Source: Bin87 sp963668585
Lineage (GTDB): Bacteria; Chloroflexota; Dehalococcoidia; Lucifugimonadales; UBA3495
Length of the DNA: 64,000 nt
Direction of reading: 5' to 3'
Assembly: GCA_963668585.1 (NCBI GenBank)
Contig: OY764869.1
Location: 124,001 to 188,000 of the forward strand
The position numbers and the translations under genes are program-made. The notes under the pieces were generated by a model. It saw only the letters and a list, made by a program, of their open reading frames with translations, did not search any database and was not told the DNA's origin. Of this stretch, positions 34,144 to 42,016 are shown in pieces; within the stretch, counting starts at the first letter, position 1; the number at the start of each line of letters is the position of its first letter.

Positions 34144-35607
34144 GTGAACGACTCGCCGGAAACCATCCTCCTCTGCCGGTTCTGCGGTCACCTCAACAGG
34201 CCGTCCGAATCGGGTGCGCGCTGTGCCCAGTGCGGCGCATTCTCGGGATTAGAGGTGGTCGCCGCCGGCGAGGCTCAGCGGCGTTCCCGTCGGGTTCGCC
34301 TCGAATTCCTGCGGAACCGCCTGGTCCGCGTCGCCCTGGTGGCATTCCCGGTGCTGGTCGTACTGTTCTGGGTCCTGTGGACTTACACCGGGCTGCCCCC
34401 GGACCCGCCGCAGCCTTCCACCAGGATTGGCAACACCGATACGGCCCAACCGGCCGGCGATTGGCCTCAGGCCGGCGGAGGGGCGACCAATTCGTCCGCT
34501 GCCGTCGCTCCGTCCCCGTCCACCGGAGACCCGCCGGAAACGATATGGGAATACGTGGCCGGTTCTCCCATCGTCGCCCCGCCGGCCGTGGTCGGCGACC
34601 GGGTGTTTCTGACTGCCGAAGACGGTCGGGTCGTCGCGCTGGAAAGAGGCACCGGCGCTGAGATATGGCGCTACGATTCGGGGTTGATCGCCGGAGTAAC
34701 GCCGGCGGTTTCCGACGGCATGGTCTTCGTGGTCTTCAGACCCGGCGTGGTGTCCGCGTTGTCCGCCGATACCGGCGACGTCATCTGGTCCAAACGCCTG
34801 CAGGCGGCCTCCCTGCCGTCCGCCACCGTGGCCGATGGCCGGCTGTTCGTCGCAGAGTCCGACCGCAATCGGCTGCTGGCGCTTGACGCCGCCACCGGTG
34901 AAACCCTCTGGGACCACAGCCTCAACGACTGGGTGATCGCGCCTCCGACCATACGCGACGGCCTCCTCATCGCCACCGCCAACGACGCCAGGGTCCATGT
35001 CCTGGACGTCAACACCGGCCAACTCCGCATGATCTACGACGCCGGGCGGGGCCGTTGGGTCCGTGAAGGCCCGGTCGTCACCGATGACCTCCTCCATTTC
35101 AGCAGCAACGGGGTCAAGCGGGACGGGAACAGGGCCCGAATCTGGGGCATCGACTACCGGGGACACCGTTACCCGCTGGAGCGGCCAATCTATTACGTGC
35201 GGACCCAATTGGCCGTTTGGGGGTTCACCGGGCAGCCTCCCGTGCAGCAGGGCACCGTGTGGTCCACCAGCACCTCCGGCAAGCAGCCCTACCAGCCGGC
35301 CGTATCCGAACAAACCGCCGTCGTCGCCGATTCGTCCGGCCTGGTGACGGGTATCGACGCGGTCAACGGCGAAATCCTGTGGGAAGCGAATCTCGAAGCT
35401 GACATCATGGCCGCTGCGACCATTGCCGGCGAGATTGCCCTGATTGGCGACGAATACGGTCGCATCACCGCCCTGTCCGTCGCGGACGGTTCCCGGCGTT
35501 GGATCGTCGCCCTGGACGGGTCTGTGGTTGCTCCACCCATCGTTGCCGGCGAGATTGCGCTCGCGCCAACCACGGCCAATGGCGGTACGCTACACGCCGT
35601 CCGGTGA
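34144..35607 (+). CDS. Zinc-ribbon, single-TM protein with PQQ-like beta-propeller
   Basis: 487 residues, GTG start. The first 40 residues hold a CRFCGHLNRPSESGARCAQCG zinc ribbon. A basic stretch, then one membrane helix at about 59-80 (VALVAFPVLVVLFWVLWTY), leads to an extracellular part. There, repeated blades of about 40 residues with GxVxALDxxTGxxxW patterns (for example RVVALERGTGAEIWRY and RLLALDAATGETLWDH) make a PQQ/BamB-like propeller. The topology puts the zinc ribbon inside and the propeller outside. BamB itself belongs to diderm outer-membrane assembly, so this membrane-anchored form must act otherwise; enzyme or scaffold is not decidable. Confidence 0.8.
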   Translation: MNDSPETILLCRFCGHLNRPSESGARCAQCGAFSGLEVVAAGEAQRRSRRVRLEFLRNRLVRVALVAFPVLVVLFWVLWTYTGLPPDPPQPSTRIGNTDTAQPAGDWPQAGGGATNSSAAVAPSPSTGDPPETIWEYVAGSPIVAPPAVVGDRVFLTAEDGRVVALERGTGAEIWRYDSGLIAGVTPAVSDGMVFVVFRPGVVSALSADTGDVIWSKRLQAASLPSATVADGRLFVAESDRNRLLALDAATGETLWDHSLNDWVIAPPTIRDGLLIATANDARVHVLDVNTGQLRMIYDAGRGRWVREGPVVTDDLLHFSSNGVKRDGNRARIWGIDYRGHRYPLERPIYYVRTQLAVWGFTGQPPVQQGTVWSTSTSGKQPYQPAVSEQTAVVADSSGLVTGIDAVNGEILWEANLEADIMAAATIAGEIALIGDEYGRITALSVADGSRRWIVALDGSVVAPPIVAGEIALAPTTANGGTLHAVR

Positions 35608-35675
35608 GTCTGCATTGTTTGCGGTTTTCGCAACCAACGCAATGATGCTGATCGGTTTTTATCGTACATATCGAT

Positions 35676-35704
35676 TTGACAGCACGATAATGCCTATGTA
35701 ATAT
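35676..35704 (+). promoter_or_regulatory. Promoter of the first ABC binding lipoprotein
   Basis: TTGACA at 35676-35681, 17 nt, TAATAT at 35699-35704. An inverted pair TTATCGT (35659-35665) and ACGATAA (35684-35690) flanks the -35. ACGATAAT recurs upstream of the paralogue. Confidence 0.6.
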
Positions 35705-35794
35705 CGGCGACAGCAACGAAACGCGATTTTACAACATCGGCACTGACAGCCGGATGAGTCCCGTCACCTGGTGACGCGCTTGGAGGTCATCGCA

Positions 35795-37711
35795 ATGAAC
35801 AGTCGACGATTGATCTACCCTTACTCCGCACTGATGTTGGTGATCGCGATCCTTTTCGCAGCCTCAGCGGCCTGCGGCGGCAGCCCGGCGGTCGCCCCGG
35901 AACAGACCGACCAGACCACGGGCAGCAGTTCGTCCGACGCCGGTCCCACCCCCACGCTGGACGTCATGGCCGCGGCCGATGAACCCACTCCCACCGCGCC
36001 GCTGGATGCCACCGCTACTCCTGTGCCGGTTCCCACCGCCATTGCTGTTGACCAGCGACCCGACTGGTGGCAGGAAGGGGAAAGCAAACACTACCGGGGT
36101 GAATTCCCCCTCGTGGCCACTCACAACCCGGGCTTCTGGGATGTCCACTACGGCGGTTCCATGAACACCGTGCTGACTCCCTCCGGCCCGCGTTTCAACC
36201 AGATCCTCGAATACAACCCCATCAACCCCAATGAGATCATCGGCGACCTGGCGGTGGACTGGGAAGCATACGACGAGGGCGGCGAATTCGGTTACATCTT
36301 CTACCTGCACCCCGATGCCACCTTCTCCGACGGCCATCCCGTGACCGCCGAGGACATTGTCTTCTCCATTGACCGCATCACCCTGGGACAGGTTCAGGAG
36401 GGCGTTCTCCGGGCCCGCACCGGCTTCCTGAACAACTTCGTAGTCCACGGCAGCGCCGAAGCCATCGACGAGCACACCGTGCGCGTGCCCCTGCGCTTCC
36501 CCGCCGCCAGTTTCCTGCCCAACCTGGCCTCCGATTACATGAAGGTGTACCCCAAGCACGTGGGTGAGCACCTCACGCAGGAGCAGGCCAACACCGGCCT
36601 GACCCAGGAGGAAGCCGTCGCCGCCATCAACGCCGGGTCCCCGGAGGCGCTGATCGGGTCCGGCCCCTGGATGCTGAGGGAGTGGGAAAAGGACACCGGT
36701 TACACCTTTGACCGCAACCCCAACTACTTCAAGACCGGCCGCCCCTTCTTCGACGCCATGAAGATATTCCTGATCCGCGACAACGCGCGACGCATCTCGG
36801 CGTTGCAGGCCGGACAGGTGTACGGCACCTACCAGCCGGTCACGGGCTCCAATCGTCCTGAGGACATGGCCCGCCTGGAACAGGACACCGACGGTCGCGT
36901 CCGGGCCGTCATCCTGGAAGACTCCGGCGTCGAAGCCTGGTTCCTCAACCTGGACAAGCCGCCTTTCGACGATCCGCGGGTGCGCCGCGCGTTCTACCTG
37001 GGCATCGACCGCGAAAACGCCCTTGAAAAATCCATCCTTGGCTTTGGTTCGCCGGGCACCTTCTTCGCCCCGGGCGTGGTTGAAGATCTGGAGGAATTGC
37101 GCGCCAGCAACACCGCGTTTATGGCCGACCGCTCCGCAGCCCTGGACGAAGCCCGACGATTGCTGGCCGAAGCGGGATACCCCGACGGCTTCCAGTACAC
37201 GGTCAACGTGGTGAACGTCAACCCGGCGTTGTCCATGGCCGAGGTTGTGGCGGCACAGTTGCGCGAAGACCTGAACCTCGACGCCATACTTCAACCCACC
37301 GATCTGGCCACCATGTACGTGGGCATGCGGGACGGCGTCGCCCATGTGGACGGCGTGGGCACCGGAATCATCCTCCGCGATCCCGGCGACATCATCAACC
37401 AGTTCTACCTTCAGGACGTGCTGCGCAATTCACACAATTGGCAGGACGACCGCGTGGACGAGTTGATTGACCTGCAGAACCGCGCCATCGACCCTGGCGA
37501 ACGTCAGACACACCTCCTGGAGTTGTCCGACATACTGCACCGGGGCGAAACCCACTGGCTGCCCGTCTTCTGGGGATCCAACGGCGGCGCCTTCGATTAC
37601 CGCCTCCGCAACTACTACTATCCGCCCACCGTGCAGTTGATCAAGAAGTGGGACCACGTCTGGTTCGACCCGGACCGCGAGATGCCGGCCGAGGTAGGGT
37701 ACGTCCCGTAA
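35795..37711 (+). CDS. ABC transporter substrate-binding lipoprotein, family 5, copy 1
   Basis: 638 residues from ATG 35795, with GGAGGT upstream. The signal LVIAILFAASAAC is a lipobox, then a Thr/Pro-rich spacer. The binding domain has family-5 (peptide/nickel/opine) landmarks: GDLAVDWEAYDEGGEFGYIF, PDATFSDGHPVTAEDIVFS, AASFLPNLASDYMKVYP, and FDDPRVRRAFYLGIDRENA. It captures peptides or other solutes at the membrane face. The paralogue at 38011 is similar along the whole length. A 13-bp terminator stem follows its stop, so it is made apart from the permeases. The solute is unknown. Confidence 0.92.
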   Translation: MNSRRLIYPYSALMLVIAILFAASAACGGSPAVAPEQTDQTTGSSSSDAGPTPTLDVMAAADEPTPTAPLDATATPVPVPTAIAVDQRPDWWQEGESKHYRGEFPLVATHNPGFWDVHYGGSMNTVLTPSGPRFNQILEYNPINPNEIIGDLAVDWEAYDEGGEFGYIFYLHPDATFSDGHPVTAEDIVFSIDRITLGQVQEGVLRARTGFLNNFVVHGSAEAIDEHTVRVPLRFPAASFLPNLASDYMKVYPKHVGEHLTQEQANTGLTQEEAVAAINAGSPEALIGSGPWMLREWEKDTGYTFDRNPNYFKTGRPFFDAMKIFLIRDNARRISALQAGQVYGTYQPVTGSNRPEDMARLEQDTDGRVRAVILEDSGVEAWFLNLDKPPFDDPRVRRAFYLGIDRENALEKSILGFGSPGTFFAPGVVEDLEELRASNTAFMADRSAALDEARRLLAEAGYPDGFQYTVNVVNVNPALSMAEVVAAQLREDLNLDAILQPTDLATMYVGMRDGVAHVDGVGTGIILRDPGDIINQFYLQDVLRNSHNWQDDRVDELIDLQNRAIDPGERQTHLLELSDILHRGETHWLPVFWGSNGGAFDYRLRNYYYPPTVQLIKKWDHVWFDPDREMPAEVGYVP

Positions 37712-37737
37712 CCTGCCTCTGAAACCTCGCGCATCGC

Positions 37738-37779
37738 AGTCGAGGGAAGGGCGACCGGTTGGCCGTCCTTCCCTCGACT
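37738..37779 (+). terminator. Terminator after the first binding lipoprotein
   Basis: 13-bp perfect stem (AGTCGAGGGAAGG and complement) with additional pairing inside, then CTTGTGATTCT. Confidence 0.7.
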
Positions 37780-37849
37780 CTTGTGATTCTACCGGCGGCA
37801 TTGGCGGCATCGCGTGCCTTTTCGCGGCCGCTGTTCGCAGCGGTTTTTA

Positions 37850-37874
37850 CGATAATACCAATGTATCATTATCG
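37850..37874. promoter_or_regulatory. Inverted repeat upstream of the second binding lipoprotein
   Basis: CGATAAT at 37850-37856 and ATTATCG at 37868-37874 (11-nt gap), 12 nt before the -35. The half-site ACGATAAT also flanks the promoter of copy 1, so both may be controlled by one regulator. Confidence 0.45.
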
Positions 37875-37885
37875 CCAAATGCGAT

Positions 37886-37914
37886 TTGACAATCGCCATC
37901 GCCATAAGTAGCAT
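37886..37914 (+). promoter_or_regulatory. Promoter of the second binding lipoprotein
   Basis: TTGACA at 37886-37891, 17 nt, TAGCAT at 37909-37914. CGATTTGACA is shared with the promoter of copy 1. Confidence 0.5.
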
Positions 37915-38010
37915 CGTCCCCCGCTGGCTGGTTTTCCCGCTCAGCGACGTTTTTTGAGTCGGCGCCATGCCGTATCAGTTTCATAGCGATACCCAGGGAG
38001 GTCTCATTTG

Positions 38011-39957
38011 ATGGATTTAAGACGATTCTGGCATCCACGAACCCTGCTGGCGCTGGGCGCGTTGGCTCTGACTGTTGTGATAGTCGCTTGTGGTGGGGCC
38101 GCGACTACCTCGGAATCCACCACCACTACCTCCGACGGTTCAACGGGTGCAAGCGCTCCGGCAGCAGATCAGCCCACCCCGACTCTTGACCCCTTCGCCG
38201 GCGTGCAGGAACCCACGCCCACCGCGCGACTGGACGTCGTCGCCACGGCGGTTCCGGTTCCCACCGCTATCGCTGTTGACTCGCGACCCGACTGGTGGCA
38301 GGAAGGCGAAAGCAAGCACTACCGCGGAGACTTCCCGCTGGTCGCCACCAGCAACCCGGGGTTCTGGGATGTTCACTACGGCGGTTCAATGAACACCGTG
38401 CTTATCCCCTCCGGCCCCCGTTTCAACCAGATCCTCGAATACAACCCCATCAATCCGGGTGAAATCATCGGAGACCTGGCCGTGGACTGGGAATTCTACG
38501 ATGATGGCGGCGAGGTCGGATACACATTCGTTCTGCATCCCGACGCCACCTTCACCGACGGCCAGCCCGTCACCGCTGAGGACGTAGCCTTCTCCATCGA
38601 CCGCATTACCCTCGGGCAGGTCGAGGAAGGCGTGCTGCGCGCCCGCACCGGTTTTCTGAACAACTTCGTGGTGCATGGCACCGCCGAAGCGATCGACGAA
38701 AAGACGGTAAAGGTTCCGTTGCGCTTCCCGGCCGCCGGCTTCCTTCCCAACCTGGCTTCTGACTACATGAAGGTGTATCCCAAGCACGTTGCTGAGAACC
38801 TGACCCAGGAACAGGCCAACCAGGGAATCATTCAGACCGAAGCGGTCGCCGCCATTAATGCCGGCACTCCCTCGAGCCTCATCGGTTCCGGTCCCTGGAT
38901 GCTCCGCGACTGGGAAAAGGACGTCGGATACTCCTACGACCGCAATCCCAATTACTTCAAGGAAGGCAGGCCTTTCTTTGACGGCCTCAGGATATTCCTG
39001 ATTCGCGATACCGCCCGCCGTCTCTCGGCGTTGCAGGCCGGACAGGTCTTTGGAACCTACCAACCCGTCACCGGCAGCAACCGGCCGGAGGACATGGCCC
39101 GCCTGGAAGAAGACACCCAGGGTCGCGTCCGCGCCGTCATTCTGGAGGCCTCTGGAATCCAGGCGTTCTTCCTGAACCACGACAAGCCTCCCTTCGATGA
39201 CGCTCGCGTCCGCCGGGCTTTCTACCTGGCTCTCGACCGGGAACTGGGCGTTGAAAAGGCCATCCTGGGGTTCGGACAACCCGGTACCTTCTTCGCTCCC
39301 GGCGTCGTTGAAAACCTTGAAGCCCTGCGCGCCAACAACGCGGCCTACGGAGACCGGGAAGCGGCCCTGACCGAGGCCCGCGCCCTCCTTGCCGAAGCCG
39401 GTTATCCCGACGGTTTTGAGGTCACGCTGAACTCGGTGAACTCCAACCCGTCTCTCGCCGGTTCCGAAGTCGTTGCGCCGCAGATGCGCGAAGACCTCAA
39501 CGTCAACATCGTCATCGAACCCACCGACCTGGCCACCATGTACGTGGGCCTCCGGGACGGCGTCGCCAACTTCAGCACCGTCGGCACCGGAATCATCCTG
39601 CGCGACCCGGGCGACATCATCAACCAGTTCTACCTGCAGGACGTGCTGCGCAATCCGCACAACTGGCAGAACGACGAAGTTGACGCCCTGATCGACCTGC
39701 AGAACCAGGAAGTTGACCCGGCAGTCCGCCAGGGCCATCTCGAAGCGCTGGCTGACATCCTGCACCAGGGTGAAAGCCACTGGCTGCCTTATTTCTGGTA
39801 CTCCAGCGGTGGCGCCTTCGATTGCCGCATCAAGAATTATCACTACCCGCCCACGGTCCAGCTGATCAAAAAGTGGGACCACGTCTGGTGGTCGGGCGCC
39901 GAGGACGCCAGCGCTTGCGACCATAACGCCAACGCTGACCGGGGTTATCGACCGTAG
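38011..39957 (+). CDS. ABC transporter substrate-binding lipoprotein, family 5, copy 2
   Basis: 648 residues from ATG 38011, with GGAGGT upstream. The signal LALTVVIVAC is a lipobox. After a Ser/Thr-rich spacer the sequence follows copy 1 nearly residue for residue (RPDWWQEGESKHYRG, FPLVATSNPGFWDVHYGGS, RFNQILEYNPINPGEIIGDL). It ends with an additional CDHNANADRGYRP tail. The divergence from copy 1 is highest in the signal and spacer. It is a lipoprotein that feeds a family-5 permease, most likely DppB/DppC encoded next. A hairpin lies between it and the permease gene. Confidence 0.92.
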   Translation: MDLRRFWHPRTLLALGALALTVVIVACGGAATTSESTTTTSDGSTGASAPAADQPTPTLDPFAGVQEPTPTARLDVVATAVPVPTAIAVDSRPDWWQEGESKHYRGDFPLVATSNPGFWDVHYGGSMNTVLIPSGPRFNQILEYNPINPGEIIGDLAVDWEFYDDGGEVGYTFVLHPDATFTDGQPVTAEDVAFSIDRITLGQVEEGVLRARTGFLNNFVVHGTAEAIDEKTVKVPLRFPAAGFLPNLASDYMKVYPKHVAENLTQEQANQGIIQTEAVAAINAGTPSSLIGSGPWMLRDWEKDVGYSYDRNPNYFKEGRPFFDGLRIFLIRDTARRLSALQAGQVFGTYQPVTGSNRPEDMARLEEDTQGRVRAVILEASGIQAFFLNHDKPPFDDARVRRAFYLALDRELGVEKAILGFGQPGTFFAPGVVENLEALRANNAAYGDREAALTEARALLAEAGYPDGFEVTLNSVNSNPSLAGSEVVAPQMREDLNVNIVIEPTDLATMYVGLRDGVANFSTVGTGIILRDPGDIINQFYLQDVLRNPHNWQNDEVDALIDLQNQEVDPAVRQGHLEALADILHQGESHWLPYFWYSSGGAFDCRIKNYHYPPTVQLIKKWDHVWWSGAEDASACDHNANADRGYRP

Positions 39958-39985
39958 TCAATTCCCCGGCACATAGTCCGCAACG

Positions 39986-40025
39986 CATTTTGGCCGGCTC
40001 TGTTATGTTACGGGCCGGCCAAATG
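39986..40025 (+). terminator. Hairpin between binding protein and permease genes
   Basis: CATTTTGGCCGGC (39986-39998) pairs with GCCGGCCAAATG (40014-40025) with one bulged T. The promoter TATAAT at 40028-40033 follows at once. It may reduce read-through so that the binding protein is in excess. Confidence 0.55.
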
Positions 40026-40027
40026 TG

Positions 40028-40033
40028 TATAAT
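40028..40033 (+). promoter_or_regulatory. -10 box of the permease operon
   Basis: TATAAT, 42 nt before the ATG at 40076; no clear -35 because the upstream hairpin fills that place. Confidence 0.5.
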
Positions 40034-40075
40034 GATCCAAATCCGTATCCTCCATACGCCGGAAGGAGTTCAGGA

Positions 40076-41035
40076 ATGTCGCAGTATCTGATCAGAAGAT
40101 TGCTCCTCTTCATTCCGACCATGTTGCTGGCCACCATCCTGGTGTTCGCCCTGTTCTCCATTGTCCCCGGGGATGCAGCCGTATTCCTGTTGACCGGCGA
40201 AGATGCCGGTGGACGCGTAACCAATGAAGACTTCGAGCGTCTGCGCAAGGACCTGGGCCTGGACCGGCCCATCTACGTGCAGTACGCCGATTGGCTCTGG
40301 GGCGTGCTTCGTGGCGACCTTGGCCAATCCCTCTACTACGGCACACCCTTCGGGTTTGAACTGATTGAGCGATTCGCCAGAACCTTCGAACTGGCGGCGC
40401 TGGCGATCGTAATGGCCTTTGTCGCTGCCGTACCGTTGGGTATCCTCTCGGCGATGAAGCAGGACTCCGGCCTGGATTACGCCAGCCGTGTCATCGCGCT
40501 CATAGGCATCGCGATGCCGACCTTCTGGATCGGTGTGCTCGTGATCTATGGCCTGGTGTACGGAACGGGCTGGTTACCACCATTGGAGTACGCCCATTTA
40601 TGGGAAGACCCCGTCCAAAACTTGAAACTCATGCTGCTGCCGGCAGCCGTCATCGGGTTCCATGACATGGCGTTCACCGCGCGTGTCACCCGGTCGGCGA
40701 TGCTGGAGGTGATGCGTGAGGACTATATGCGCACGGCGCGCTCCAAGGGTCTGCGCGAATGGGTGGTCGTGGGACGGCACGCTCTGAAGAACGCCTTGTT
40801 GCCGGTGATCACGGTTTCCGGTTACCAATTCGGTCGCCTGCTCGGTGGCGTCATTATCGTCGAGCAGATCTTTGTGGTTCCAGGCGTCGGCAAGTTCCTC
40901 ATTGACGCCATCAACCACCGCGACTTCCCGGTAATCCAGGGTGTCATTCTCATGACGGCGGCGGTTGTCCTCCTGCTGAACCTGATTATCGATATGCTCT
41001 ACGGCATACTGGATCCGCGGATCCGGTACTCATAG
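40076..41035 (+). CDS. ABC transporter permease, DppB-like
   Basis: 319 residues from ATG 40076 (MSQYLIRRLLLFIPTMLL), with AAGGAG 6 nt upstream; an upstream in-frame extension lacks support. About six membrane segments. The cytoplasmic EAA loop REDYMRTARSKGLREWVVVGRHALKNALLPVI is the coupling helix for the ATPase. The N-terminal GDAAVFLLTGEDAGGRVT region and the DLGLDRPIYVQYADW segment are typical of DppB. It forms a heterodimer with the next gene product. Confidence 0.93.
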   Translation: MSQYLIRRLLLFIPTMLLATILVFALFSIVPGDAAVFLLTGEDAGGRVTNEDFERLRKDLGLDRPIYVQYADWLWGVLRGDLGQSLYYGTPFGFELIERFARTFELAALAIVMAFVAAVPLGILSAMKQDSGLDYASRVIALIGIAMPTFWIGVLVIYGLVYGTGWLPPLEYAHLWEDPVQNLKLMLLPAAVIGFHDMAFTARVTRSAMLEVMREDYMRTARSKGLREWVVVGRHALKNALLPVITVSGYQFGRLLGGVIIVEQIFVVPGVGKFLIDAINHRDFPVIQGVILMTAAVVLLLNLIIDMLYGILDPRIRYS

Positions 41036-41087
41036 CCAACGGACCACAAGGGCAGATGCCAGTACCTACCCATGGGCAGGTGTTACC

Positions 41088-41996
41088 ATGATTGACCAAA
41101 CCTCGGAACAGGCTACCCTGACTCGCGAGGCCCTACCGGCTCCGGGCATCGCCTCACGTACGTGGACGAATCTCCTCAGGTTCATCCGCACGAAACCACT
41201 CGGCGCAGTTGGCGGTTTTATCGTCCTGGTGCTGCTTTTCGTGGCCGTGCTGGCCCCGGTCCTGGCGCCTTACGACCCACGCTCGACGCCGGCCGCTCCG
41301 TGGGAAGCTCCCAACTCCACCTACCTGCTGGGCGCTGACTACGTGGGACGCGACGTGTTGAGCCGCCTGATTTACGGAGCGCGAATTTCCCTGTATGTGG
41401 GCATGGGCAGCGTCGTGGTTGGAATCACCGTGAGCTTCATCCTCGGGGTCGCCCTGACGTATGCGGGCGGAATCATCGACACGATTTCCCAGCGCATCGT
41501 TGACTCCCTGATGTCCCTTCCCGGGCTGTTGATCGCCCTGGCGATTATGGCGGTGGTCACTCCGTCCCTGAATACAGTCATCCTGGCCATCGTCATCGGC
41601 ATGATCGCCCCGGTGATCAGGACGGTACGATCACAGGTGTTGTCACTGAGGGAACTGGACTATGTGACTGCGGCGCTTGCCGTCGGAGCGCCTCCCTGGC
41701 GGATCATTCTGCGCCACATCGTACCCAACTGTTTCGCCACCTACCTGGTGCTGGCGACCTACTACCTGGGGTTCGCCATCATCATCGAGTCGTCATTGTC
41801 GTTCCTGGGTGTAGGCACTCCGCCGGACCAGCCCAGTTGGGGCGGGATGCTGGTGCGCGCGGCCTCGGCCCACGTCAAGAGCGGCCCCTGGCTCGCCATC
41901 TTCCCCGGCCTCTCCATCTTCCTGGTGGTGATGGGCTTCAACCTGCTGGGCGACGCGCTCCGCGACGTATTCGACCCGCGACTCCGCGGCCGGTAG
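41088..41996 (+). CDS. ABC transporter permease, DppC-like
   Basis: 302 residues. The cytoplasmic N-terminus and first TM (LGAVGGFIVLVLLFVAVLAP) are followed by YDPRSTPAAPWEAPNSTYLLGADYVGRDVLSRLIYGARIS, the conserved DppC loop. The EAA motif is LRELDYVTAALAVGAPPWRIILRHIVPNC. It pairs with DppB. No ATP-binding subunit (DppD/DppF) follows: the next gene is a DUF3179 lipoprotein, so the ATPases must be encoded elsewhere. Confidence 0.93.
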   Translation: MIDQTSEQATLTREALPAPGIASRTWTNLLRFIRTKPLGAVGGFIVLVLLFVAVLAPVLAPYDPRSTPAAPWEAPNSTYLLGADYVGRDVLSRLIYGARISLYVGMGSVVVGITVSFILGVALTYAGGIIDTISQRIVDSLMSLPGLLIALAIMAVVTPSLNTVILAIVIGMIAPVIRTVRSQVLSLRELDYVTAALAVGAPPWRIILRHIVPNCFATYLVLATYYLGFAIIIESSLSFLGVGTPPDQPSWGGMLVRAASAHVKSGPWLAIFPGLSIFLVVMGFNLLGDALRDVFDPRLRGR

Positions 41997-42016
41997 TCTT
42001 GCCGCACCAGTTGCGC

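Noticed and set aside
41837..42016. Long N-terminal extension of the DUF3179 gene into the permease gene
   Set aside because: It would overlap dppC out of frame, and the lipoprotein signal begins after the GTG at 42017.
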